A stretch of DNA of 64,000 nucleotides from RYN-133 sp963785425 (GCA_963785425.1 CAWAVG010000004.1:744001-808000); one strand, 5' to 3'. Shown: positions 47,443 through 56,237, counted from the first letter of the stretch. The notes: generated by a model not told the origin, from the letters alone. Numbers and translations: made by a program.

Positions 47443-47931
47443 ATGGCGGACGAGGTGGACGAGATCGTCGCGGCCTGGCGCCGCGAACGTCCCGACCTCG
47501 ACGTCGAGCCCCTTCAGGTGCTCAGCCGCATCAGCCGCCTCGCCGCCGTGCTGGACGTGCGTCGCGCCGACGCGTTCGTGGGCCACGGCCTGCAGGCCCA
47601 CGAGTTCGACGTCCTGTCCGTGCTGCGGCGCAGCGGTGAGCCGTTCGAGCGCACCGCCGGCGAGCTGGCCACGCTCACGCACGTCACGTCCGGCACGATG
47701 ACCAGTCGCCTCGACCGATTGGTCGCGCGCGGCTTCGTGACGCGCCGGCCCGACCCGGGTGACGGACGCATCGTGCGGGTGCGGCTGTCCGACGCCGGCC
47801 GCGAACGCGTCGACGCGGCCTTCGCCGCGCTGCTGAGCTCCGAGCAACAGCTTCTCGCCACACTCGACGCCGTGCGAAGCACCGAACTGGCTGCGTCCCT
47901 GCGATCCTTATTGCAAGCGGCGAAACTGTGA
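47443..47931 (+). CDS. MarR family transcriptional regulator
   Basis: The 162-residue regulator has an N-terminal dimer helix (VDEIVAAWRRERPDLDVEPL) and a winged helix-turn-helix. The recognition region reads RTAGELATLTHVTSGTMTSR, LDRLVARGFVTRRPDPGDGR forms the wing, and VRLSDAGRERVDAAFAALLS the C-terminal dimerisation helix. ATG 47443 lies 10 bp after the palindromic operator. It is divergent from the tam/methyltransferase/lactone oxidase operon, which is its probable target. Ligand is unknown. Confidence 0.9.
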   Translation: MADEVDEIVAAWRRERPDLDVEPLQVLSRISRLAAVLDVRRADAFVGHGLQAHEFDVLSVLRRSGEPFERTAGELATLTHVTSGTMTSRLDRLVARGFVTRRPDPGDGRIVRVRLSDAGRERVDAAFAALLSSEQQLLATLDAVRSTELAASLRSLLQAAKL

Positions 47932-47968
47932 CAGCGGTGCGTCGTACCGTGGCATCGGCAAGGGGGTC

Positions 47969-50068
47969 GTGATCAGCGAGGGCACGGACAACGCGCCGGT
48001 GGCACTGTCGAATGTCGCCGCGGTCCGTGGCGTGCTCCGGGTGACCCCGTTCCGTCGCCTCTGGTACTCCACCGCGCTGTCGAGTCTCGGCGACTGGCTC
48101 GGGTTGCTCGCCACGACCGCGCTCGCCACCAGCCTCGCCCACGGCTACAAGGCGCAGAACTACGCACTCGGCGGCGTGCTCGTCGTCAAGCTGCTGCCGG
48201 CGATCGTGCTCGGCCCGCTGGCGGGCGCGTTCGCCGATCGCTTCGACCGGCGCATGACGATGGTGATCTCGGACGTGGTGCGGTTCGGCCTGTTCCTGAC
48301 GATCCCGCTGGCGCACCTGGTCGTCGACAGCAAGCAGACGCTCGCGTGGTTGCTGATCGCCAGCTTCCTGATCGAATGCGTGAGTCTGTTCTGGATGCCG
48401 GCCAAGGACGCGTCCGTGCCGAATCTGGTGCGCCGCGATCAGATCGAGCCTGCCAACCAGCTCAGCCTGATCACGACCTACGGGCTGACGCCGGTGTTCG
48501 GTGCCGGCCTGTTCTCGGTGCTGTCGTTGATCACGAACGTGCTGGCGCGCCACCTCGACTTCTTCCGCACCAACCCGGTCAACCTCGCGCTGTACATGAA
48601 CGCCGCCACCTTCCTGGTCGGCGCGATCGTGGTGTTCTTCATCCGCGAGATCAGCGGTCACCGGGTGAACCGGGGGAGCGACGAGCAGCCCAGCCTGCGT
48701 TTCCTGCTGCGCGAGGGTGCGAGCTTCATCAGGCACTCGCGACTAGTGGGCGGCCTGATCATCGGCCTGGTCGGGGCGTTCGTCGCGGCCGGTGCGGTGA
48801 TCGGGGCGGGCAAGATCTTCACCGAATCGCTCGGCGGCGGCAACGCGGCCTACGGCGTGCTGTTCGGTGCCGTGTTCGTCGGGCTCGGCTCGGGCATGGC
48901 TTTCGGGCCGCGGGTCGCGCGCGATCTCTCGCGGCGGCGCCTGTTCGGGCTCTCGCTCGTCTTCGCGGCCGTGTCGCTGATCCTGTGCGCGGTGATGCCG
49001 CAGGTCGCGCTCGCCGTGGTGTTCGTCGTCGGCCTCGGCTTCGGCGCCGGCGTCGCTTACTTGGCCGGGACGACGCTGCTCGGCACCGACGTCGACGACG
49101 AGATGCGCGGCCGGGTCTTCGCGGTGCTGCAGTCGATGATCCGCATCGTGCTCATCCTCGGGCTCGCGGCCGTCCCGTTCGTGGTGGCGCAGGTCGGCAG
49201 GACGACGCTGCACATCGGCAGCGTCACCTACGTCGTCGACGGCACGCGCATCGTGTTGATCGCTGGTGGCCTGTTCGCCCTGGCCGCCGGCCTGCTCGCC
49301 TACCGCAAGATGGACGACCGCGAACAGGTCGCCCTGTACGACGACGTGAAGACGTCGCTGCGCAACGACTCGGCGGCCAGGCGACGGTTGCGCGACGGCG
49401 GGGTGTTCATCGCGTTCGAGGGCGGCGAGGGGTCGGGCAAGTCGACGCAGATCGCGCGGCTGGCCGAGTCGCTGCGCAAGAGCGGGCGCATCGTGATCGA
49501 GACGCACGAACCCGGGGCCACCGAGACCGGCGCGCGCATCCGCGAACTGCTGCTGCACCACAGCGAACCCGTCTCGCCGCGCGCCGAGGCGCTGCTGTTC
49601 GCCGCCGACCGCGCGCACCATGTCGACTCGGTCATCGCGCCCGCGCTCGAGGCGAAGCGGGTCGTGCTGACCGACCGCTACGTCGATTCGTCCCTGGCCT
49701 ATCAGGGGGTGGGGCGCAAGCTCTCCGTCGACGAGATCCGCCGGATCTCGCGCTGGGCGACGCAGGGGCTGACGCCGGATCTCACGATCCTGCTCGACAT
49801 CTCGCCCGCCGCCGGGCTGGGCCGGGCCCGTGGCACCGACGGCGGCGACAAGCTCGAGGCCGAGTCGCTGCAGTTCCACGAATCGGTGCGCCGGGCGTTC
49901 CTGCATCTGGCCGAGGCCGAGCCACGCAGATACCGCGTCGTCGACGCGGACCGCCCGGCCGACGTGGTCGCCGCCGAGATCCTCGCCGCGGTCAACAGTC
50001 TGCTGTCGCGCACCGAGGAGTGCGCGGCGCCATCGACGACCCCGTCGTCGGAGGCATTGACGACGTGA
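47969..50068 (+). CDS. tmk: MFS transporter fused to thymidylate kinase
   Basis: This 699-residue protein is a natural fusion. Residues 1-450 form a major-facilitator-like membrane part with about 11-12 helices (GLLATTALATSLAHGYKAQN, LPAIVLGPLAGAFADRFDRR, FAVLQSMIRIVLILGLAAVP). Residues 475-685 are a thymidylate kinase: Walker A FIAFEGGEGSGKSTQIARLA, the DR(Y/H) motif VLTDRYVDSSLAYQGVGR and the LID-region IARGTDGGDKLEAES-type stretch. Thymidylate kinase converts dTMP to dTDP and is essential. Such fusions are known in Streptomyces and Frankia. The transported substrate is unknown. GTG 47969 is the start, and the stop overlaps holB. The frame is intact. Confidence 0.92.
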   Translation: MISEGTDNAPVALSNVAAVRGVLRVTPFRRLWYSTALSSLGDWLGLLATTALATSLAHGYKAQNYALGGVLVVKLLPAIVLGPLAGAFADRFDRRMTMVISDVVRFGLFLTIPLAHLVVDSKQTLAWLLIASFLIECVSLFWMPAKDASVPNLVRRDQIEPANQLSLITTYGLTPVFGAGLFSVLSLITNVLARHLDFFRTNPVNLALYMNAATFLVGAIVVFFIREISGHRVNRGSDEQPSLRFLLREGASFIRHSRLVGGLIIGLVGAFVAAGAVIGAGKIFTESLGGGNAAYGVLFGAVFVGLGSGMAFGPRVARDLSRRRLFGLSLVFAAVSLILCAVMPQVALAVVFVVGLGFGAGVAYLAGTTLLGTDVDDEMRGRVFAVLQSMIRIVLILGLAAVPFVVAQVGRTTLHIGSVTYVVDGTRIVLIAGGLFALAAGLLAYRKMDDREQVALYDDVKTSLRNDSAARRRLRDGGVFIAFEGGEGSGKSTQIARLAESLRKSGRIVIETHEPGATETGARIRELLLHHSEPVSPRAEALLFAADRAHHVDSVIAPALEAKRVVLTDRYVDSSLAYQGVGRKLSVDEIRRISRWATQGLTPDLTILLDISPAAGLGRARGTDGGDKLEAESLQFHESVRRAFLHLAEAEPRRYRVVDADRPADVVAAEILAAVNSLLSRTEECAAPSTTPSSEALTT

Positions 50069-51258
50069 GCGTCTGGGACGAGTTGATCGGCCAGCCCGAG
50101 GCTGTTGCCGTGCTGCAGCGTGCGGCGGCCGCGGCCGCCGCCATCGCGGCGGGTGACGACGCGCCGGGCGGCGCGATGACCCACGCGTGGCTGTTCACGG
50201 GGCCGGCGGGCTCGGGCCGCTCGGTCGCGGCGCGCGCGTTCGCCGCGGCTCTTCAGTGCGAGCGCCAACCGGCGGGCTGCGGTGAGTGCTCCGCGTGCCA
50301 CACCGTCTCGACGCGCAGCCACCCTGACGTGCACTCGGTCGTGCCGGAGGGTCTGTCGATCTCGGTCGCCGAGATGCGGTCGGTGGTCGGCCGGTCGGCT
50401 CGCCGTCCCGTGCTCGGCCGCTGGCAGGTCGTGGTGATCGAGGACGCCGACCGGCTCACCGAGCAGGCGTCCAACGCGTTGCTGAAGGCCGTCGAGGAGC
50501 CGCCGTCGCGCACGGTGTTCCTGCTGTGCGTGCCGTCGCTGCATCCGGACGATGTGTCGCTGACGATCCGGTCGCGGTGCCGCCTCGTCACTCTGCGCAC
50601 GCCCCCGGCCGATGCGATCGCGGCGGTGCTGCGCGATCACGACGGCGTCGACGACGCCACCGCCGAGTGGGCGGCCGCGGCCTCGCAGGGCCACGTCGGA
50701 CGGGCGCGGCGGCTGGCCCGCGACGAGGCGGCGCGCGAGCACCGTTCGGCAGTGCTGGCAATCCCCGCGTCCCTCATCTCGATGGCGGCGTGCCTGGCCG
50801 CGGCCGATCAGCTGGTGAGCGCCGCCGAGGCCGAGGCGAGGGATCTGTCGCAGTCACTCGATGCGGTCGAGTCGCAGGCGCTGCAGATCGCGCTCGGCGC
50901 CGGCGGCACCGGCAAGGGGACGGCGGCGACCACGCGCGGCACGACCGGCGCGGTGCGCGAGCTGGAGAAGCGGCAGAAGTCGCGCCAGACCCGCACCCAG
51001 CGCGACGCCCTCGACCGGGCGCTGGTCGATCTCGCCGCGTTCTACCGCGACGTCCTGCTCGTGCAGAACCACTCGCCGATCGCCCGTGCACATCCCGACT
51101 TCGACGACGACGTGCGCACGGTGGCGCACAAGTTGCACGCGCCGGACGTGCTGCGCCGCCTCGACGCCGTCCTCGACTGCCGCACGGCCCTGGACCTCAA
51201 CGTGAAGCCGCGCATCGCGGTCGAGGCGATGACCGCCGCCCTGCGCCTCCCGTCCTGA
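50065..51258 (+). CDS. holB: DNA polymerase III delta-prime subunit
   Basis: A clamp-loader ATPase-like subunit of 397 residues. It starts VSVWDELIGQPEAVAVLQRA, with the P-loop position LFTGPAGSGRSVAARAFA. There the lysine is replaced by arginine, typical of delta-prime, which does not hydrolyse ATP. The zinc motif is CGECSACHTVSTRSHPDVH preceded by a cysteine. The sensor regions are VVVIEDADRLTEQASNALLK, AVEEPPSRTVFLL and RCRLVTLRTPPADAIAAVLR. It overlaps tmk by a GTGA and precedes ricT, an arrangement (tmk-holB-ricT) shared with Bacillus. The frame is intact. Confidence 0.94.
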   Translation: MSVWDELIGQPEAVAVLQRAAAAAAAIAAGDDAPGGAMTHAWLFTGPAGSGRSVAARAFAAALQCERQPAGCGECSACHTVSTRSHPDVHSVVPEGLSISVAEMRSVVGRSARRPVLGRWQVVVIEDADRLTEQASNALLKAVEEPPSRTVFLLCVPSLHPDDVSLTIRSRCRLVTLRTPPADAIAAVLRDHDGVDDATAEWAAAASQGHVGRARRLARDEAAREHRSAVLAIPASLISMAACLAAADQLVSAAEAEARDLSQSLDAVESQALQIALGAGGTGKGTAATTRGTTGAVRELEKRQKSRQTRTQRDALDRALVDLAAFYRDVLLVQNHSPIARAHPDFDDDVRTVAHKLHAPDVLRRLDAVLDCRTALDLNVKPRIAVEAMTAALRLPS

Positions 51259-51273
51259 CGCGCTGCACTCCCC

Positions 51274-51339
51274 ACAATGGTCAGTTCCGGCCTCAGCGGT
51301 CAGTTGGAACTGACCACTGAGGCTCGAACTGACCACTGT
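51274..51339. repeat. 66-bp palindromic element between holB and ricT
   Basis: The left arm includes GGTCAGTTCCGGCCTCAGCG and GGTCAGTT. The right arm includes AACTGACCACTGAGGCTCGA and ACTGACCACTG. The word GGTCAGTT thus appears twice in each arm in mirror order, giving a long stem. It lies just after the holB stop and 23 bp before ricT, so it may separate the two transcripts. Confidence 0.8.
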
Positions 51340-51362
51340 CGAAACGGACGTAGAGTCGCGGT

Positions 51363-52187
51363 ATGAGCATGGTGTGCGCGGTGGTGTTCCAGCGCCAGGG
51401 CCGGCTCTACTACGCCGACCCGGGGGAGCTGCAGGTGTCGGTCGGCGACCAGGTGCTCTACCCGACCGACGCGGGTCCCGAGGTCGCCGAGGTCGCCTGG
51501 GCGCCCGAGTGGGTCAGCGACGACATCGGCGGGCTGCCGGTACTCGTCGGCAAGGCCGACGCCGGCGCCCTCGAGAAGGCCGAGCTGAGCCGCAAGCGCC
51601 GCGCCGCCGCACGGGTGGCGGCGAAGCGGCTGATCCGCGAGCACGCGCTGCCGATGAAGCTGTCCGGCGTCGACTACGAGACCGACGCGCGCAAGACGAC
51701 GATCTACTTCACCGCACCCCACCGGGTCGACTTCCGCGCGCTCGTCCGTGATCTGGCCGCGACGCTGAACGGCAAGGTCGAGTTGCGCCAGTTGTCGGCC
51801 CGGGACGAGGCGCGCCTGACCGGCGGCATCGGCAGTTGCGGACGCGAGCTGTGCTGCGCGACCTTCCTCGTCGACTTCGAGCCGGTCAGCGTGCGCATGG
51901 CCAAGGACCAGGACCTGCCGCTGAACCCGCTGCGCATCTCCGGCGCGTGCGGACGGCTGATGTGCTGCCTGAAGTACGAGCACCCGCTCTACCAGGACTT
52001 CGCCGAGCAGGCGCCCGCCGTCGGCGAGCAGGTCGAGACGCCGGACGGTGCGGGCACGGTGATCGGGCACAACGTACCCGGCGAGAAGGTCGTCGTGCGG
52101 ATGGCCGCCGACGGGCGGCGCAGTGCGTGCGCGCTCGCGAGCGTGTGTTCGTCGCGAAAGGCCTACGAGTCACGCGACGGGGGATGA
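51363..52187 (+). CDS. ricT: RicT (YaaT/PSP1 domain) protein
   Basis: The 274-residue protein has the PSP1 domain: ALPMKLSGVDYETDARKTTI, YFTAPHRVDFRALVRDLAAT and the cysteine motifs GGIGSCGRELCCATFLVDF and GACGRLMCCLKYEHPLYQDF. In Bacillus, RicT acts with RicA and RicF in an iron-sulfur complex affecting RNA maturation and phosphorelay. Those partner genes are not in the window. In actinobacteria the gene is a constant neighbour of holB. ATG 51363. The frame is intact. Confidence 0.9.
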   Translation: MSMVCAVVFQRQGRLYYADPGELQVSVGDQVLYPTDAGPEVAEVAWAPEWVSDDIGGLPVLVGKADAGALEKAELSRKRRAAARVAAKRLIREHALPMKLSGVDYETDARKTTIYFTAPHRVDFRALVRDLAATLNGKVELRQLSARDEARLTGGIGSCGRELCCATFLVDFEPVSVRMAKDQDLPLNPLRISGACGRLMCCLKYEHPLYQDFAEQAPAVGEQVETPDGAGTVIGHNVPGEKVVVRMAADGRRSACALASVCSSRKAYESRDGG

Positions 52188-52217
52188 CGGCGCGGCTCGT
52201 CCGTCCTACGGTGGCCG

Positions 52218-52998
52218 CATGCCCACCCGCGATTCCGCTTTCACCGCAGGCACGCCCTGCTGGATCGACGTGATGACCACCGACGTCGAGTCGGCCCGGA
52301 CCTTTTACGGCGACCTGTTCGGCTGGCAGTTCGAGATCGGCGACGAACAGACCGGCTACTACTCGACGGGGCTGATCGACGGCCACCGGGTTGCCGGCGT
52401 CTTCGAGATGCAGCTCGATCACCCGCCGGTCTGGACGACCTACCTCGCGACCGAGGACGCCGACGCGACGGCGGCGCTGGTGACCCAGCACGGCGGCACG
52501 ATCGCCCAACCACCATGGACGTCATGGACCTCGGGCGCATGACGATCGTGCAGGACCCGACCGGCGGCACAGTCGGCACCTGGCAGGCCGGGAGCCACTT
52601 CGGAACTGAGGTCTTCAATGAGGTCGGCGCCCTGGTGTGGAACGAGTTCATGACCCGCGACTACGACGCCGCGAAGAGCTTCTTCGCCGATGTGTTCGGC
52701 TACACCTACACCGAGCTCGGCGACGACAATTTCAAGTACTCGACGATCGAGGTCGGTGGCACCACCGTCGGCGGCATCGGCACCTCCTGCCCGAGTTCGT
52801 CCCGGCCGAGGTGCCGCCGCACTGGCGGGTGTACTTCCAGGTGGACGACGCCGACGAGAGCGTCGCGAAGGCGGTGTCCTCGGTGCCGAGGTCGTCAGTC
52901 CGGCCCAGGACATGCCTTACGGCCGCCATGCCGACCTGGTGGACCCGCAGGGCGCTCGATTCTCGGTGATCAAGCCGGGTCCCGGCCCTGCGAACTGA
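52218..52998 (+). CDS. VOC (glyoxalase-like) family protein, two domains, frame-broken
   Basis: Two tandem VOC domains are visible. Domain 1 reads DSAFTAGTPCWIDVMTTDVE, SARTFYGDLFGWQFEIGDEQ and HRVAGVFEMQLDHPPVWTTY. Domain 2 reads GALVWNEFMTRDYDAAKSFF, ADVFGYTYTELGDDNFKYST and VPPHWRVYFQVDDADESVAK. The last block is ADLVDPQGARFSVIKPGPGP. Shifts near 52510, 52785 and 52880 split it, and here they look like losses of one base or gains of two. Corrected length is about 259, close to the CFP30B/Rv0577 family, whose role is not well defined. The tRNA-Thr follows about 50 bp downstream. Confidence 0.82.
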
Positions 52999-53048
52999 CC
53001 GGACGCTACCCACTAGACTCAACCGCTGCGCCGCCTCGCGGCGAGCGC

Positions 53049-53124
53049 GCCGCCTTAGCTCAGTCGGCAGAGCACCTCACTCGTAATGAGGTTGTCCGGG
53101 GTTCGATTCCCCGAGGCGGCTCCA
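53049..53124 (+). tRNA. tRNA-Thr (CGT)
   Basis: The acceptor arms GCCGCCT (53049-53055) and AGGCGGC (53114-53120) pair. The D arm is TAGCTCAGTCGGCAGAGCA, the anticodon stem CCTCA/TGAGG encloses the loop CTCGTAA with anticodon CGT, the T arm is CCGGGGTTCGATTCCCCG, and discriminator T plus CCA is encoded. It is 76 nt. Its 3' half is the left attachment site of an integrated element. A TAGACT -10-like hexamer lies at 53014-53019. Confidence 0.96.
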
Positions 53125-53851
53125 TCCAAGCCAGTATTTCCGGGAGCCTCATCCGTCTGGAGAGGCCCCTCGACCGTTTCGGAAGCCGAAATGGTCACCG
53201 ATTGGTCACATGAGGTATCCGGTGAGGCCTTCGGAGCACGCGGCACGAGCGCCGCGGCCCGCTCAGCGGCATCGCGGCCAACGCCCTCGAGAAGGTGGCT
53301 GTAGGTGTCGCTCGTGATCGAGATCGTCGAGTGGCCGAGTCGCTTGCTCACGACCGCCATCGGAACGCCTGCCGCCAGCATCAGACTTGCCTGGCCATGA
53401 CGTAGGTCATGCGTCCGCACGCGCCTCAGGCCCGCTGCAACTCCGAGAGCGACGAATCGCTTCGTGACGGTCGACGGCACGATCGGCCGCCCATCTTCGC
53501 GAGCGAACACGAGGCCGTGATCCGAGTAGGCGTCGGCCCAGGCGGCGCCCTCGGCATCCTGTGCGAACCGATGCGCGAGCAGCACGCCGACGACGCCGCC
53601 GTCGAGCTCCACGACCCGGTCCTCGCCGCTGGCGGTCTTCGGCTTGCCGAACACGGCGCCGCGGTGCTGCTCGCCGCAGTAGGGGCACACCGGGACGTCG
53701 CCGTACAGCGAGACGATCTGTTGCCGGACGATCAGGACGCCGCGCTCGAGGTCGACATCGTCCCAGCGAAGTCCCACGGCCTCGCCTCTACGAAGTCCAG
53801 TTCCAGCGATCTCCGAGCAATCAGGACGTGCACCTCCGGTTGAGGGGTCAT
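53055..53851 (-). pseudogene. Tyrosine recombinase (integrase), N-terminally truncated
   Basis: The catalytic domain is present. On the reverse strand the segment before 53777 reads AGTGLRRGEAVGLRWDDVDL with the first catalytic arginine. HDLRHGQASLMLAAGVPMAV carries His-x-x-Arg, RLGHSTISITSDTYSHLLEG carries the later histidine and the nucleophilic tyrosine. A frame change near 53805 separates this from PQPEVHVLIAR. Upstream of about 53895 both frames meet stops, and only 170 bp remain before the next gene, so the core-binding and arm-binding domains are absent. The reading frame closes inside the tRNA-Thr gene (stop at 53055). Integrase of the tRNA-specific phage/ICE type. Confidence 0.8.
53079..53126 (+). 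repeat. Left attachment site (attL) in tRNA-Thr
   Basis: The 48-bp sequence starts ACTCGTAATGAGGTTGTCCG and ends GGCGGCTCCATC. It is identical to 56396-56443. It spans the anticodon loop to just past the encoded CCA, so integration restores the tRNA 3' half. Confidence 0.9.
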
Positions 53852-54068
53852 GTCCTGTCTACGCCATCGCAATATCCCCGGACTTGCTGGGCTCTATCGG
53901 TGCGCGAGAGGAGCCGGTGTTCGCAAGCCGTCGAGTCGGCGGACGTCACAATCCTTGCCTATAAGGCGACATTCCCGCGGTATTCACATAACGTGTCTTC
54001 CAGGGAAGGTTTCGCGCAGCGGCTTCTGCAGTGCAGGCGCTGGCGAGAGAAGTTATTTGGGGCGGGAA

Positions 54069-55376
54069 ATGAAACTGAAGTCGATCTTTTTCTTGGCGGG
54101 CGTCGCGGCCTGCGCAATGCTCTTAGGGTTCAGCTCGTCGGCCGCGGCTGCAACGCCAACCGTTGGAACAGTCCCCTCGACAAACACGCCGTGGTTGCTC
54201 AGCACCACGCCGAACCAGAACGTCCGCCGACTCGTGCCGTGCGGCGGTCAGATGTACGCCGTCGGCACGATCAGCGCGATCAAGCAGGGGTCGACCAGCT
54301 ACACGCGCAACAACGCGTTCAGCTTCTCCCAGACGACCGGCCAGGTCACTAACTGGGACCCGAACGTCAACGGCACTGTCAACGACATCGCTTTCTCACC
54401 CGACTGCAGCACCGCCTACCTCGGCGGCAAATTCACCACTGTGGGCGGGCAGGCTGCGGCGAACTTGGCGGCGGTCGACACCACCACCGGCGTCCTCAAG
54501 ACATCCTTCAGGCACAGCGCGACGGCCGCGGTCTACACGGTTGACTACGCGCAGGGGCAGGTCCTCGTCGGTGGCGCTTTCTCGAAGGTCAATGGGGCGG
54601 CGCGGACCGAGTTCGCCAGCCTTGACCCGACCACCGGTGTCGTGACGCCGTACGCCAATCTTTCGATCAGCGGGCAATACCCGAACAGCAGCCATCGCAT
54701 TGACAACTCACAACTGAGTCATTCCGGCACCAAGCTTCTCGTCGAGGGCGTTTTCACGACGATAAACGGACTGACACGCCAACAGATGGCGGTTTTCGAT
54801 CTCGGCTCGACCAGCGTCACGCTGGACGGGTGGAACGCTCCGGCTCTGACGAACCAATGTTTCTCGAGCGAGACCTACTACGTGCGCGCCGGCGCATGGT
54901 CACCCAATGACGCGACGATCTATGGAGCGAGCACGGGGTACAAGCCGGCGTCCGGTCCGGGATCGAACACGAGCGATCCGCGAGCAGGTCTGTGTGATGC
55001 CGCGTTCGCGATCCCATCGGCATCATCCGCGCAGTCGACAACGTGGATCAACTACACCGGCTGCGACTCGTACTACGCCGTCGTAGCCGACGCTTCGAAC
55101 GTCTACGTCGGGGGTCACGAGCGGTGGGCGAACAACCCGAACGGCTGCGACGCCGCCGGCCCTGGTGCCCTGTCACGTCCTGGGCTGGCCGACCTCGACG
55201 CCGGCAGCGGATTGGCGACCGCGTGGAACCCCACCCGATCGCTCGGCCACGGGGCTGACGACATGGTGCTCACGTCGGCAGGTCTGTGGGTCGCGAGCGA
55301 CAACTTCAGCGACGGCAAGGCGCAGAAGTGCGGCGGGCAGACCAACCACGGCGGCATCTGCTTCCTGCCGAACTAA
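54069..55376 (+). CDS. Secreted beta-propeller-like (delta-60 repeat) protein
   Basis: The 435-residue protein begins MKLKSIFFLAGVAACAMLLG and has a signal peptide cleaved near SSAAAATPT. The mature part consists of repeats with an ItNWDPNVNGTVNDI / TAYLGGKFTTVGGQAAANLA pattern, repeated as VLVGGAFSKVNGAARTEFAS and LLVEGVFTTINGLTRQQMAV. This is the WD/delta-60-like blade found in secreted actinobacterial proteins, where one blade ends with the GGxFxxVxG signature. The C-terminus contains paired cysteines (LTNQCFSSE, TGCDSYY, NGCDAAG, QKCGGQT, GGICFLPN), suggesting disulfides. A role in surface interactions is a guess. It is the largest cargo gene of the integrated element. Confidence 0.75.
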   Translation: MKLKSIFFLAGVAACAMLLGFSSSAAAATPTVGTVPSTNTPWLLSTTPNQNVRRLVPCGGQMYAVGTISAIKQGSTSYTRNNAFSFSQTTGQVTNWDPNVNGTVNDIAFSPDCSTAYLGGKFTTVGGQAAANLAAVDTTTGVLKTSFRHSATAAVYTVDYAQGQVLVGGAFSKVNGAARTEFASLDPTTGVVTPYANLSISGQYPNSSHRIDNSQLSHSGTKLLVEGVFTTINGLTRQQMAVFDLGSTSVTLDGWNAPALTNQCFSSETYYVRAGAWSPNDATIYGASTGYKPASGPGSNTSDPRAGLCDAAFAIPSASSAQSTTWINYTGCDSYYAVVADASNVYVGGHERWANNPNGCDAAGPGALSRPGLADLDAGSGLATAWNPTRSLGHGADDMVLTSAGLWVASDNFSDGKAQKCGGQTNHGGICFLPN

Positions 55377-55952
55377 TCCGTACCGGGCACGCGACAGTAA
55401 TCGAACCCGCACGCTCTTGATCCGCCGATGAGCGCGTGGTCGGGCGAGTACTTGGAGAGGGGTGTCTGCGGGTGGTGCGAAGCGGTCGGGTTCGAAGGCG
55501 CGGGCTGTCGCCGAGGCCACGAGATCGCCGGCCTGTAGCGGTTCGTATCGCTGCGGCTGGTCGATTCGGCCGCCATGGGGATCGAGGAAGCGCCAGTCGA
55601 TCTGAGTTGAGCGATTACGGAGCAGTCCCTCATACTCGCGGAGTTTCGCGATGGGGAAGCGCTGGATTGCAGCGAGTGTGTACCTGACGACACTGTCGTG
55701 CTGACGGCCGAGCCATGAGAGCCTCTCCAGCAGGAAGCGCACGGTGAATAGGTAGGCATGGTCATCATTGACGACCCCGGTCGGTAGGTACCGCTTGCAG
55801 ACCACGACTGAGCAGAACCGGATCCAGTCCTGTTGTCCGAGACTCCGTGCTGCATGCAGGCCTTCGCCATGTCGCTTTATGTTCTTCCAAGTCAAGTGAT
55901 CGGTGCGCCTGCGCCCTAGATCCCCTCGTAGCGTTGCCAGGTAGTCGCTCAA
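55373..55952 (-). CDS. DUF3800 family protein, N-terminus missing, frame change near the end
   Basis: The recognisable part is the DUF3800 C-terminal half: NIKRHGEGLHAARSLGQQDW, FPIAKLREYEGLLRNRSTQI, DWRFLDPHGGRIDQPQRYEP and LQAGDLVASATARAFEPDRF. The last segment SKYSPDHALIGGSRACGFDY, ending VPGTD, is in another frame after a one-base shift near 55475. The DUF3800 N-terminal beta strand with the conserved DESG aspartates is not found upstream of the TTG at 55952, so either the start is farther upstream across a break or the gene is truncated. DUF3800 has an RNase-H-like fold; biological role unknown. It is convergent with the secreted-protein gene and overlaps its stop. Confidence 0.6.
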
Positions 55953-55980
55953 GGTTGGCAGTGATTGTGCGCGAATGTAT

Positions 55981-56237
55981 CTATTCGGGTTGGGGTAGCC
56001 GTTTGATCAGAGACCGGACGTTCGCCGCGATTGCGTCCCATCCCATGCCGTGGTCTGCGGACTCGTACCTGAGCGGATCCCAGAAGTACGGGTCGTCGAC
56101 ATTCATCTGCTGCAGCGCCTCGGCCACCTCGTCGGCGAACATATGGGCCACGCCTTCGGACGCCTTCATCCGCTCCGCGATCACCGCGAGACTTGCAGGT
56201 ATGTGCGGACCGCGTCGGCGTCCTCAGCGCCCTGCAT
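55981..56237 (-). CDS. Small helical protein of unknown function, frame-broken
   Basis: Starting at the ATG complementary to 56235-56237, after a GGAGAG ribosome site, the chain reads MQGAEDADAVRTYL. A frame change near 56195 then gives SLAVIAERMKASEGVAHMFA, DEVAEALQQMNVDDPYFWDP and WDAIAANVRSLIKRLPQPE. About 84 residues in total, mostly helical and acidic, with no membrane segment. I do not recognise the family. Its stop overlaps the region just upstream of the DUF3800 gene on the same strand, so the two may be one operon within the integrated element. Confidence 0.55.
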
